Shown: positions 8,701 through 14,964 of the stretch, piece after piece
Position numbering within the stretch: position 1 is the first letter of the stretch
Layout: the number at the start of each line of letters is the position of its first letter
NCBI RefSeq assembly: GCF_016863335.1
Contig: NZ_BOOR01000058.1
Location: 1 to 33,572 of the forward strand
Source: Planotetraspora thailandica
GTDB taxonomy: Bacteria > Actinomycetota > Actinomycetes > Streptosporangiales > Streptosporangiaceae
Direction of reading: 5' to 3'
DNA length: 33,572 bases
Made by a program: the position numbers and the translations under genes
Notes under the pieces: generated by a model
Told to the model about the DNA's origin: nothing
The model's database searches: none
The model's input: the letters and a program-made list of their open reading frames with translations, nothing else

Positions 8701-8874
8701 CTGCGGTGCGACGCCCGGATAGGACGTCAGCACGGAGACGGTCGGCAGGGCTATCGAGGGCAGCAGCTGCTGCTTGATCGCGGGGATCGTATACGCGCCG
8801 AACCCGACCAGCATGATGGTCAGGAGCGCGATCAAACCTCGGTTGGCGAGGCTCAATCTAGCCAAAAAGGACAT
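5731..8874 (-). CDS. RND-family efflux permease (AcrB/SwrC-like)
   Basis: A 1047-residue proton-driven export pump of the AcrB/AcrD/AcrF superfamily. It opens MSFLARLSLANRGLIALLTIMLVGFGAY (helix 1), has a large external loop (PGVLGVTSISRESGGTV, QVPPAAGAG), then a block of helices starting LLGLVMAVLVILVF, with GRVVDDSIVVLENIKRHL carrying the paired Asp of the proton relay. The second half repeats the plan, with ALAAAVALVFLIMVATF and a final helix before a basic tail. No membrane-fusion protein or outer-membrane channel gene is nearby, as in the Gram-positive SwrC type. It lies 82 bases downstream of a two-component pair on the same strand, which probably regulates it. No Shine-Dalgarno precedes the ATG. 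Confidence 0.92.
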   Translation of the reverse strand: MSFLARLSLANRGLIALLTIMLVGFGAYTIPAIKQQLLPSIALPTVSVLTSYPGVAPQIVESQVTMPLEGAVRGLPGVLGVTSISRESGGTVGVQFDFGTDIDAAQAQIQQAISRVSGQLPPGVEPRVSAGSTDDLPVVQIAASSDGDQRKFAAALNAQAVPALSGIDGVRDVTVSGARDQVVTITPDAKKLAARGLNAAAVAGAIQAAGVPTPAGTVTSADKTLTVQVGTGFTSVDDLKNLYLTPQVPPAAGAGAVQLGAAPKPVRLGDVADVELGLADSSTLTRTNGKPSLAVSITMKSGGNAVSISDAVRAKLPELTKALGGDAQLTVVFDQAPAVRQAIESLTTEGLLGLVMAVLVILVFLLSIRSTIVTALSIPLSVVIALIALWGRDYSLNMLTLGALTIAIGRVVDDSIVVLENIKRHLSYGEAKRRAIEGAVREVAGAVTASTLTTVAVFLPISFTGGLVGELFSPFAVTVTVALLASLLVSLTMVPVLAYWFVKAPQGGDAEAVRRRAEERERQGLLQRAYVPVIEWATRHRFRTVAAALVVFVITLALVPRLHTSFIDGTGQNTVNITQTLPVGTSLEAADAKAKQVEQVVAATKEVESYQVTVGGRNNVSPGANAGGGGAARAGFSLTLNDGSDVTAVQDSLRERIGKLPGVGEIQVGQSGGLGGNDLEVDVQAAELGTLSAAAKQVQQAMAAVPGVNEVTTTVADTSPRVEVTVDRQKAARHGLTEVGIGQAVTQALRGSTVTQLTLDGANAAVIVRPAGVSGTVGGLRDLKLAPNVTVGDVATVRQVDGPVQLTRIDGKRSATVSGKASGSDLGATTTDLKKRLDALKLPAGATYTIGGVSADQQEAFGNLGLALAAAVALVFLIMVATFRSIIQPLVLLVSIPFAATGALGLLLITGTSLGLAAMIGLLMLVGIVVTNAIVLLDLINQYRDQGMPLHEAVVEGGRRRLRPILMTALATIFALLPMALGITGGGGFISKPLAIVVIGGLVSSTLLTLVLVPTLYTMVENRKEKRRLRRAVPVAAGRAPEPAGVR

Positions 8875-8949
8875 GTATCAAGGCTCGCGTGTCCCGAGGT
8901 GCGCAAGGTCCGGCGTGAGGACGGTTTTCCGCTACCGCGATCGCAGTAC

Positions 8950-8967
8950 CGCGGGATCATCCCCGCG
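8950..8967 (-). terminator. Small hairpin over the regulator stop codon
   Basis: CGCGGG (8950-8955) pairs with CCCGCG (8962-8967) around a 6-base loop that contains the response regulator's stop codon. It could damp read-through into the RND gene or simply be chance in GC-rich DNA. Confidence 0.25.
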
Positions 8968-9661
8968 ACCTGGGGTGCACCAGCCCGGTCTCATACGCGA
9001 TGATCACCAGCTGGGCGCGGTCGTGCGCGCCGAGCTTGAGCATCGCCCGGTTGACGTGCGTCTTGGCCGTCGTCCTGCTGATGCCGAGCCGGTCGGCGAT
9101 CTCGTCGTTGGTCATGCCGCCCGCCACCAGGACCATGATCTCGCGTTCCCTGTCGGTGAGCGAGGCGAGGTCGTCGAGGTGGTGCTCGGCCGACGGGGAC
9201 GGCCCGGCGAGGACCCGCGCGATGAGCGTCTTGGTGGCATGCGGAGACAGCAGGGCGTCGCCGCGCGCGATCAGCCGGATCGCGTCGTGGAGCTCCGCGG
9301 CCTCCACGCTCTTGCCGAGGAACCCGCTCGCCCCGCCCCGCAGGGCGGCGAAGACGTATTCGTCGATCTCGAAGGTCGTCAGCACCAGCACCTTGACCGA
9401 GGCCAGCTCAGGGTCGGAGGTGATCTCCCTGGTGGCCGCCAGGCCGTCCATGCCGGGCATCCGGATGTCCATCAGGACGACGTCGGCCCGGGTCTCGCGC
9501 GCGAGCCGTACGGCGTCCTCGCCGGTGGCGGCCTGCCCCACCACCCGCAGGTCGGGCGCGGAGTCGATCAGGATCTGGAAGCCCGCCCTGACCAGCGCCT
9601 GGTCGTCGGCGAGCACGACGCGGACCGGCACGGCACCGGACGTCACAGCTCCGGCCGTCAC
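8957..9661 (-). CDS. NarL/FixJ-family response regulator
   Basis: The receiver domain opens VRVVLADDQALVRAGF (acidic pair DD), has the phosphoacceptor in VVLMDIRMPGMDG, the switch Thr in VLVLTTFEID and the conserved Lys in FLGKSV. The C-terminal LuxR-type helix-turn-helix is LTDREREIMVLVAGGMTNDEIADRLGISRTTAKTHVNR. GTG 9661 is chosen because it overlaps the kinase stop (GTGA), giving 234 residues; GTG 9631 would give the more usual 224 and remains possible. It forms a pair with the upstream kinase and precedes the RND pump, the likely target. Confidence 0.93.
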   Translation of the reverse strand: MTAGAVTSGAVPVRVVLADDQALVRAGFQILIDSAPDLRVVGQAATGEDAVRLARETRADVVLMDIRMPGMDGLAATREITSDPELASVKVLVLTTFEIDEYVFAALRGGASGFLGKSVEAAELHDAIRLIARGDALLSPHATKTLIARVLAGPSPSAEHHLDDLASLTDREREIMVLVAGGMTNDEIADRLGISRTTAKTHVNRAMLKLGAHDRAQLVIIAYETGLVHPRSRG

Positions 9662-10860
9662 GGCGCGCCCTGGCCGAGCGCGACCGGCAGGACGGCGTGC
9701 ACCCGGAAGCCGCCCGTCGCCGACGGGCCGGTCGTGAAGGTGCCGCCCACGGAAAGGGCCCGCTCCCGCATGCCCACGAGGCCGTGCCCGGTGGACGTCT
9801 CCGCGCCGCCGGGCCGGGCCGGCGCGGGGCCGCCGTCGTCGGCGACGTCCACCACGAGATCGTCGGAGGTGTAGGTGATCCGCACGGTGGCACAGGCCCG
9901 CGGCGCGTGTTTGCTGACGTTGGTCAGCGCCTCCTGCGTCACCCGGAACGCCGCCAGCTCCACGGGCGCGGGCAGCGCCCGGGGCTCGCCCTCGGTGCGG
10001 AAGTCGACGCTGAGCCCGGCCGCGGTGAACGAGCCCACCAGGTCGGGAAGCCGGTCGAGGCCGGGGGCGGGCTCGGTCGGCGGATCGTCCGGCGCGTCGT
10101 CCGGGCTGCCGGGACGGCGGAGCAGACCGACCGTGGTCCGCAGCTCGTCGAGCGCGGCCCGGCCCGCCTGCCGGATGTGCCCGAGCGCCTCGCGGGCCTT
10201 GCCCGGCTCGCTGTCCAGCACGTGCGCGGCGACCTGCGACTGCACGTTGATGAGCGCGATGTGGTGGGCCAGCACGTCGTGGAGCTCGCGCGCGATGCGC
10301 AGGCGCTCCTCCATGACTCTGCGTTCGGCCTCCTCCTCGCGGGTCTGCTCGGCCCGGCGCGCCCGCTCCTCGACGGCGGCGACATACGCCCTCCGGCTGC
10401 GCAGGGCGTCGCCCGCCGCGGTCGCCATGCCGAACCACGCGATCAGGCCCACCACCTCCGAGCCCAGCCACGACTCGCCGGAGGTCAGCGCCCTGGTGGC
10501 CGCGAGCGTGAGCGCGGCGGCCGCACCCATCTCCCACGCGGCAGGGCGGGTGACGAGCGTCGCGGCAGAGAACGTCGCCACCATCGCGGCGACCATGAGC
10601 GGGGTGCGCGGCGACTCGACGGCGGCGTGGACGACGGTGCCCGCCACGACGATCGCGAGCACGGCGCGCGGCCAGCGCCGCCGGAACACCAGGGCGCCGC
10701 AGACCACGGCACCGGCCGCCATCAGCCCCGGGGTGAGCTCGCTCGGCCGGGGCCGGGGGCCTGCGGCCGTCGCGACGAGGAGCAGCGCGTAGAGGAGCAC
10801 GGCCAGCGCGGTGTCGGCGGCCAACGGGCGCGCCCTCAGCGCCTGCCTGAGCTGGTTCAC
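9658..10860 (-). CDS. NarL-type sensor histidine kinase
   Basis: A 400-residue membrane kinase. Roughly the first 150 residues hold several hydrophobic helices (DTALAVLLYALLLVATA; AVLAIVVAGTVVHAA; AATLVTRPAAWEMGAAAALTLAA; VVGLIAWFGMATAAG) with little extracellular sequence, so it probably senses membrane stress or an intramembrane ligand. A short coiled coil (EERARRAEQTREEEAERR) leads to the HisKA_3 phosphoacceptor in RIARELHDVLAHHIALI. The HATPase domain follows with TQEALTNVSKHA (N box), VDVADDGGP and GHGLVGMRERA. The GTG start has GGAG just upstream. It is translationally coupled to the regulator. Confidence 0.93.
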   Translation of the reverse strand: MNQLRQALRARPLAADTALAVLLYALLLVATAAGPRPRPSELTPGLMAAGAVVCGALVFRRRWPRAVLAIVVAGTVVHAAVESPRTPLMVAAMVATFSAATLVTRPAAWEMGAAAALTLAATRALTSGESWLGSEVVGLIAWFGMATAAGDALRSRRAYVAAVEERARRAEQTREEEAERRVMEERLRIARELHDVLAHHIALINVQSQVAAHVLDSEPGKAREALGHIRQAGRAALDELRTTVGLLRRPGSPDDAPDDPPTEPAPGLDRLPDLVGSFTAAGLSVDFRTEGEPRALPAPVELAAFRVTQEALTNVSKHAPRACATVRITYTSDDLVVDVADDGGPAPARPGGAETSTGHGLVGMRERALSVGGTFTTGPSATGGFRVHAVLPVALGQGAP

Positions 10861-10871
10861 CGCTCCACGTT

Positions 10872-10892
10872 AGAGCCGGGCTGGGGGGCTCT
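10872..10892 (-). terminator. Hairpin between reductase and kinase genes
   Basis: AGAGCC (10872-10877) pairs with GGCTCT (10887-10892) over a 9-base loop. It lies in the 57-base gap between the hydroquinone-reductase-like gene and the kinase, and could be a weak terminator or attenuator. Confidence 0.3.
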
Positions 10893-10917
10893 CATCGTCC
10901 GCACGTACAGGTGGCGG

Positions 10918-11892
10918 CTACTGCGCTCGCGGTAGCGACCAGTCCAGGACCGGCCCGGCGGGCACGATCCGGTTCGGGTTGACGCCCGGGTGCGTGCCGT
11001 AATAATGCCGCTTGATGTGGTCGAAGTCGGTCGAGCCGCCGAAGGCCGGGTTCTGGTAGAGGTCGCGGGCGTACCGCCACAGGTTCGGGTAGTCGACCAG
11101 GCGGCGCAGGTTGGCCTTGAAATGGGTCACATAGACGCTGTCGAACCTGGCCAGCGTCACCCACAGGCGCACGTCGGCCTCGGTGACCGCCTCGCCGAAC
11201 AGGTAGCGGCGATCGGCGAGCCGGTCCTCCAGTTCGCCGAGTGTGGCGAACAGGTCGGTCACCGCGGCGTCGTAGGCCTCCTGGCTCGTCGCGAAGCCGC
11301 AGCGGTACACGCCGTTGTTGACCGTCGCGTACACCTGCGCGTTGAGCGTGTCGATCTCGGCGCGCAGGGCGGCGGGGTAGAGGTCCACGGCGGGATCGGC
11401 CCATTCGCCGAACTGGGTGCCGAGGTCGATGGAGATGTCGGGGAAGTTGTTGCTGACGATCTTGCGGGTCTCGCGGTCCCAGAGCACCGGCACCGACACG
11501 TGCCCGTCATAGCCGGGCTCGGTCGCGTCGTACGCCTCACGCAGCAGCCTGAACCCGTTGATCTCATCGGGCCCGTGCCCCCGCCCTTCGCGGAACGCCC
11601 AGCCGCGACCGTCGCGGACCGGGTCGACCACCGACAGCGACACCACGTCCTCCAGGCCGGCCAGGGACCGGACGATGATCGACCGGTGCGCCCACGGGCA
11701 CGCGAGCGACACGTAAAGGTGGTAGCGGCCCCGCTCGGCGGGGTACCCGCTCGAGCCGTCCGCGGTGATCCGCCCCTGGAAGGGGTAAAGGGGACGGACG
11801 AAGGACCCGTCGGGGCGGGTCGCCGCCTTGATCGTGTAGTCGCCGTGCACGGAGAAGTCGACCGGGCTTGCGACGGGGGCCGTCGTGGTCAT
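10918..11892 (-). CDS. Glutathionyl-hydroquinone reductase-like protein (Xi-class GST, ECM4/YqjG)
   Basis: Xi-class transferases reductively remove a thiol adduct from quinols. The 324-residue product has the family layout: YPAERGRYHLYVSLACPWAHR (50-70) with catalytic Cys65 in the CPWAHR motif, then VPVLWDRETRKIVSNNFPDI (glutaredoxin-like cis-Pro and S-N-N/E region), and an all-helical C-terminal domain with YLFGEAVTEADVRLWVTLARFD. It closes with HYYGTHPGVNPNRIVPAGP, also typical of the family. AAGGA lies 8 bases upstream of the ATG. Actinomycetes normally make mycothiol rather than glutathione, so the true co-substrate is probably mycothiol or ergothioneine; that is inference. It is flanked on the same strand by an FAD oxidoreductase and the kinase. 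Confidence 0.9.
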   Translation of the reverse strand: MTTTAPVASPVDFSVHGDYTIKAATRPDGSFVRPLYPFQGRITADGSSGYPAERGRYHLYVSLACPWAHRSIIVRSLAGLEDVVSLSVVDPVRDGRGWAFREGRGHGPDEINGFRLLREAYDATEPGYDGHVSVPVLWDRETRKIVSNNFPDISIDLGTQFGEWADPAVDLYPAALRAEIDTLNAQVYATVNNGVYRCGFATSQEAYDAAVTDLFATLGELEDRLADRRYLFGEAVTEADVRLWVTLARFDSVYVTHFKANLRRLVDYPNLWRYARDLYQNPAFGGSTDFDHIKRHYYGTHPGVNPNRIVPAGPVLDWSLPRAQ

Positions 11893-11945
11893 CGGTGCAT
11901 CCTTACGTGAGGAACGGTCGCGTCAGGGAAAGCGACCCTCCGAGC

Positions 11946-13052
11946 CTAAGCGTCCGTGCGCGTCTTCCGCTGCGGGGAGAACGGCTCCACGTCCATGGGC
12001 GGCGTCTCCCGCAGCGCCAGCCTGGCCACGATCAGCCCGGCGTACGGCCCCGCCGTCAGGCCGTACGCGCTGAGCCCGCCCGCCACCACGACGCCGCCCG
12101 CGAGCGTCCCGATGAGCGGCCGCCCGTCGCCGGTCACGGGGCGCAGTCCCACCCGCGTCTCCACGAGGGTCGCCCCGGTCAGTCCGGGGGCGAGTTCCAC
12201 CCCCGTCGTGAGGATCTCGCCGACACCTCCGGCGGTCACCCGGGCGTCGAAGCCGGCCTCCTCCACGGTGGCCCCGAGCACCACCCGCGAGCCGGGGAAA
12301 CCCAGCAGGTACGGCCCGCGCCGGGGGAGCACGATCGGCCATCCGCCCGTTTCCGCACCGGGCAGTTCCAGGTGCACGATCTGCCCGCGACGCGCCCGCA
12401 TCGGAACCTCCAGCCCGAGCGGGCGGCACAGCTCGCCCGTCCACGCCCCGGCTGCGACCACGACGGCGTCGGACTCCAGCGGTGTGCCGTCGACCAGGAG
12501 GCCGCCCTCAGCCGTGAACGAGGCCGTCCCCTGGCGGACACGCGCACCCCGCCGGGATGCGGCGCGCAGCAGGGCGTCCCGTACGGCCCGGCCGTCGACC
12601 CGGGCGGGGCCGTCGAGGTGGATCGCCGCGGCGCCGGGCCGCAGCGGCGGGAAGAGCGCGTCCGGGCGGTCGGTGACAGAGATCGTGCCCATGTCGGGTG
12701 CGGCGCCGCGCCTGCGCCGCAGCAGCGCATCGACGGCGGCCAGCTCGCCGGGCCGGTCGGCCACGAGCAGCGCGCCCACCCGGGCGTGGCCGGTCTCCGT
12801 CTCGCCGTCCTCGGCGAGCGACTCGACCAGGGAGTCGTAGAAGCGGGTGCCTTCCAGGGCGAGCCGGTACCAGTCGTCGTCGCCCTCGTGGTCGACCCAG
12901 GGGCAGATGATCCCGGCGCCCGCCGCGGTGGCCTGGCCGGTGGCCCGGCGGTCGACGACCGTCACGGCGGCGCCGTTCAGGCTCAGGTGGTAGGCCGCGC
13001 TCGCGCCGACGATTCCGCTTCCGACGACGACCGCCGTGATGTCCGTGCGCAT
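11946..13052 (-). CDS. FAD-dependent amine/amino-acid oxidoreductase (DAO family)
   Basis: A 368-residue flavoprotein of the D-amino-acid oxidase/glycine oxidase superfamily (PF01266). The N-terminus has the dinucleotide motif VVVGSGIVGASAAYHLSLNG (Gly 11, 13, 16), followed by VTVVDRR with an acidic residue to hold the ribose. AGIICPW follows, VVVAAGAWTGEL is the second FAD block, and VGLRPVTGDGRPLIG near the C-terminus is the usual 'G.RP.tpDg.P.iG' signature. The substrate is not predictable. ATG 13052 puts the Rossmann strand at the N-terminus; a start at 13091 would add 13 residues. No good ribosome binding site is seen for either. It is the first of five same-strand genes ending in the RND pump. 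Confidence 0.85.
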   Translation of the reverse strand: MRTDITAVVVGSGIVGASAAYHLSLNGAAVTVVDRRATGQATAAGAGIICPWVDHEGDDDWYRLALEGTRFYDSLVESLAEDGETETGHARVGALLVADRPGELAAVDALLRRRRGAAPDMGTISVTDRPDALFPPLRPGAAAIHLDGPARVDGRAVRDALLRAASRRGARVRQGTASFTAEGGLLVDGTPLESDAVVVAAGAWTGELCRPLGLEVPMRARRGQIVHLELPGAETGGWPIVLPRRGPYLLGFPGSRVVLGATVEEAGFDARVTAGGVGEILTTGVELAPGLTGATLVETRVGLRPVTGDGRPLIGTLAGGVVVAGGLSAYGLTAGPYAGLIVARLALRETPPMDVEPFSPQRKTRTDA

Positions 13053-13200
13053 TACCGCATCGTCGCAGGGGTCTATGGGCGCCCGCTTCACCGGATCAGC
13101 CGTTCGTAACGGCGTTTCACACCCGGGCCGGGCGACCGACCTCGTTCAATAGGAGGCGCAGTCGCACGGGCCATGCCCACACGATCTCGGGGGAGTCGTC
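13053..13200. promoter_or_regulatory. Divergent intergenic region, FAD oxidoreductase/DoxX
   Basis: These 148 bases between divergent starts must hold promoters for both the five-gene minus-strand run and DoxX. I see a Shine-Dalgarno-like GGGGGAG shortly before the DoxX ATG and no strong palindrome or sigma-factor consensus. Confidence 0.3.
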
Positions 13201-13656
13201 ATGTTCGATCATGCGCGCGGTGTCTCGGCGCTCGCGGGCCGGGTGATCATCGGGATGATCTTCGTCTACCACGGCTGGATGAAGATCGCCGACATCGGGC
13301 TCGGCGTCACCGCGGTGTCGTTCGAGGACGCGGGTATCCCGCTGGCCGCGATCGCCGCGCCTGGCGTCGCCTTCCTGGAGCTGGGAGGCGGGATCGCACT
13401 CGTCGTCGGCGCGGCCCTGCCGGTGTTCGCCTGCCTGCTCGCCGCCGACATGCTGGGCGCCATCGTCTTCGTGCACGGGTCCCACGGCTTCGGCGTCGAG
13501 CAGGGCGGCTACGAGTACGTGCTCGCGCTCGCGGCGGCGTGCCTCCTGATCGCGTTCAGCGGGGGAGGGGCCCTGGCGGTGGACGGTCTGTGGCGGCGTC
13601 GCCGGGAGACCCTGACCGGCCTTCGGGCAAGGCGGGGCGCGCGGCTGCGCGGCTGA
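13201..13656 (+). CDS. DoxX family membrane protein
   Basis: A 151-residue membrane protein with four hydrophobic segments: LAGRVIIGMIFVYHGWMKI, IAAPGVAFLELGGGIALVVG, LPVFACLLAADMLGAIVFVH and YVLALAAACLLIAFSG. The first-helix pattern 'R...G..f...G..Ki' and the helix-2 Glu in LELGGG are the DoxX (PF07681) hallmarks. DoxX proteins act with redox partners in the membrane, for example in mycobacterial oxidative-stress complexes. GGGGGAG upstream supports the start. The C-terminal tail is Arg-rich and cytoplasmic. A strong hairpin follows. Confidence 0.88.
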   Translation: MFDHARGVSALAGRVIIGMIFVYHGWMKIADIGLGVTAVSFEDAGIPLAAIAAPGVAFLELGGGIALVVGAALPVFACLLAADMLGAIVFVHGSHGFGVEQGGYEYVLALAAACLLIAFSGGGALAVDGLWRRRRETLTGLRARRGARLRG

Positions 13657-13680
13657 TCAGCGGCTGATCAGAGGGGCCGG

Positions 13681-13719
13681 GTGCGGCGGCCGGGACTCGC
13701 GGGGTCCCGGCCGCCGCAC
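13681..13719. terminator. Strong bidirectional terminator hairpin
   Basis: A perfect 16-bp stem (GTGCGGCGGCCGGGAC at 13681-13696 with its complement at 13704-13719) closes a 7-base loop. It lies between the convergent DoxX and SPW genes and should act on both. It is the strongest hairpin I saw in the window. Confidence 0.75.
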
Positions 13720-13737
13720 GGTGACGCCTCCCTTTGA

Positions 13738-14298
13738 TCAGGCGCGTGACGTCGGACCCGGGCGGTCCTGCCCGTATCCGGGGCGGTCCTGCCCGTATCC
13801 CGGACGGTCCTGCCGGTAGGCCGGGCCGGAGTGCTCGGTCAGGTGCGGCTTGCCGAACCTGGACCCGCCGGCGGACTTGCCGCGCTCGGTCATGCCGAAG
13901 CGCATGGTGGCCAGCCCGAGGGCCAGGATGACGGCGCCGACGACGACGTTGCTGATGATCGTCGACGTGGTGGCCATGCCCCCGCGGATAACCCACGGGG
14001 CGATGATCGTCCACACACCGAGCACCGGTGCGACCCAGGCGATGCCGTGCATACGGCCGAACATTGAGCTGTACCCGAGGGCCAGGAGCGTGACTACGAT
14101 CCCGACGATCAGGTTGTTGATCGTGAGCGGCACCCTGTTGCTGAAACCGACGATCCAGGGTGAGAGCGCGAGATACAGCCCGCTCAGGAGAGCGAGGCCG
14201 TCGGCACCCTGTGCGGCGGGATTGGCCGCGGCTGCCTCGTAGCGCTCACGCATCTGCACGATGTCGGGGTGCGTCCCGATGTCAGTGCTATGCGTCAT
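13738..14298 (-). CDS. SPW repeat membrane protein with a C-terminal heptad tail
   Basis: A 186-residue membrane protein. Two SPW repeats (PF03779) are visible: LYLALSPWIVGF and VWTIIAPWVIRG, each an S/A-P-W at a helix start, followed by hydrophobic pairs (INNLIVGIVVTLLALGY; TIISNVVVGAVILALGLAT) for four helices in total. The N-terminal 40 residues are soluble (HPDIVQMRERYEAAAANP). After the helices a basic linker leads to three tandem heptads of the type Y-x-Q-D-R-P-G, encoded by a 21-bp repeat. AGAAGGGTGG shortly before the ATG supports the start. SPW proteins are widespread in actinobacteria, with no established function. Confidence 0.88.
   Translation of the reverse strand: MTHSTDIGTHPDIVQMRERYEAAAANPAAQGADGLALLSGLYLALSPWIVGFSNRVPLTINNLIVGIVVTLLALGYSSMFGRMHGIAWVAPVLGVWTIIAPWVIRGGMATTSTIISNVVVGAVILALGLATMRFGMTERGKSAGGSRFGKPHLTEHSGPAYRQDRPGYGQDRPGYGQDRPGPTSRA
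13761..13823 (-). repeat. Three tandem 21-bp coding repeats
   Basis: Units at 13761-13781, 13782-13802 and 13803-13823 encode YGQDRPG, YGQDRPG and YRQDRPG at the C-terminus of the SPW protein. The first two are nearly identical in DNA and the third has diverged, as expected for recent slippage expansion. Confidence 0.8.
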
Positions 14299-14478
14299 CT
14301 GTCACACCACCCTTCTGAAGGCGTGGATTTAAACACTTATGTCCATCGTACGCCTGATTAATCCTTTTGATCCAGAACATGGTGATATGTCGGGATTGAA
14401 GGGGTGTGACGTGGGAAGTGTAGGGCTGAAAGCGGGGGAAGAGTGGTTCTTCGTCCGCACGACGAGGAGGGGTGACCG
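14299..14478. promoter_or_regulatory. Divergent promoter region, SPW/CsbD
   Basis: These 180 bases are noticeably less GC-rich than their surroundings, especially 14325-14390. On the minus strand GTTTAA is followed 16 bases later by GGGTGG, which loosely resembles a SigB-type stress promoter, but GGGTGG also overlaps the SPW ribosome binding site. No clean -35/-10 pair could be assigned for CsbD. Confidence 0.3.
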
Positions 14479-14673
14479 ATGGGCGCCCGGGACAAGATCC
14501 GCAACAAGGCCCGCGAGGCCGCGGGTGCCGTCAAGAAGGCGGCAGGCAAGGTCGTCGGCAATGAAAACCTCGAGGCCCAGGGGCACGCCGACGAGAGCAA
14601 GGGCCGCATGAGGCAGGCCGGCGAGAGGATGAAGGACGCGGCCAGCAGGGTCAAGGGTTCTTTCAAGGCCTGA
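14479..14673 (+). CDS. CsbD-family stress protein
   Basis: A 64-residue, highly charged, Cys-free protein opening MGARDKIRNKAREAAGAVKKAAGKVVGNENLEAQG. The pattern 'K...A.G..ke..Gk..gn..le..G' is the CsbD-like family (PF05532). CsbD of Bacillus subtilis belongs to the SigB general stress regulon; the molecular role is unknown. A strong GAGGAGGGG sits just before the ATG. Divergent from the SPW gene and followed by a perfect 10-bp hairpin, it forms a single-gene transcript. Confidence 0.92.
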   Translation: MGARDKIRNKAREAAGAVKKAAGKVVGNENLEAQGHADESKGRMRQAGERMKDAASRVKGSFKA

Positions 14674-14702
14674 CCCGCGGCCGGCCGCGAATGTCGGGTC
14701 AA

Positions 14703-14727
14703 CCGGGCCCGGATGTGCCGGGCCCGG
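14703..14727. terminator. Perfect hairpin between convergent CsbD and small gene
   Basis: CCGGGCCCGG at 14703-14712 and again at 14718-14727 forms a perfect 10-bp stem with an ATGTG loop. Placed between the CsbD stop (14673) and the small gene's stop (14735), it should terminate both transcripts. Confidence 0.65.
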
Positions 14728-14734
14728 CCGTACC

Positions 14735-14872
14735 TCAGGCCGCCTGCGGGAAGGGGACCCGGAAGCCGGACGTCACGAACGACTGGACCAGGCGCAGGAG
14801 CAGCGCCTCCAGCAGCATCAGAGCTGCACGGGCGAGGATCGCGGTGAGAAATTCGGACACTGGATACCTCAT
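14735..14872 (-). CDS. Small hydrophobic/amphipathic protein, 45 residues
   Basis: The frame from ATG 14872 encodes MRYPVSEFLTAILARAALML and continues with LEALLLRLVQSF before a short polar tail. The central 25 residues form one strongly hydrophobic or amphipathic helix with Arg at spaced positions. I cannot name a family with confidence, though actinobacterial genomes carry similar short 'SEFLTA..ARAA..LLE' proteins. Support for a real gene: it lies in its own space between CtpI and CsbD, ends at a convergent hairpin, and has an AT-rich upstream region with TAATTT (14885-14880) ending 7 bases before the ATG, fitting a leaderless promoter. An alternative upstream ATG near 14900 would add about 12 residues (MADYAWKCNFVA). 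Confidence 0.6.
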   Translation of the reverse strand: MRYPVSEFLTAILARAALMLLEALLLRLVQSFVTSGFRVPFPQAA

Positions 14873-14964
14873 GGCTACAAAATTACATTTCCAGGCATAG
14901 TCTGCCATACGAATAGCCATATCGGTATAGCGATGGTTAACGTGTGATGAACGATCGATGAGAC
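14873..14964 (-). promoter_or_regulatory. AT-rich upstream region of the small gene
   Basis: These 92 bases separate the CtpI stop from the small gene and are strikingly low in GC for this genome. They contain TAATTT at leaderless spacing from ATG 14872 and several ATAG/CTAT-like half palindromes (for example around 14910-14935). This is a candidate promoter with regulator binding. Confidence 0.35.
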
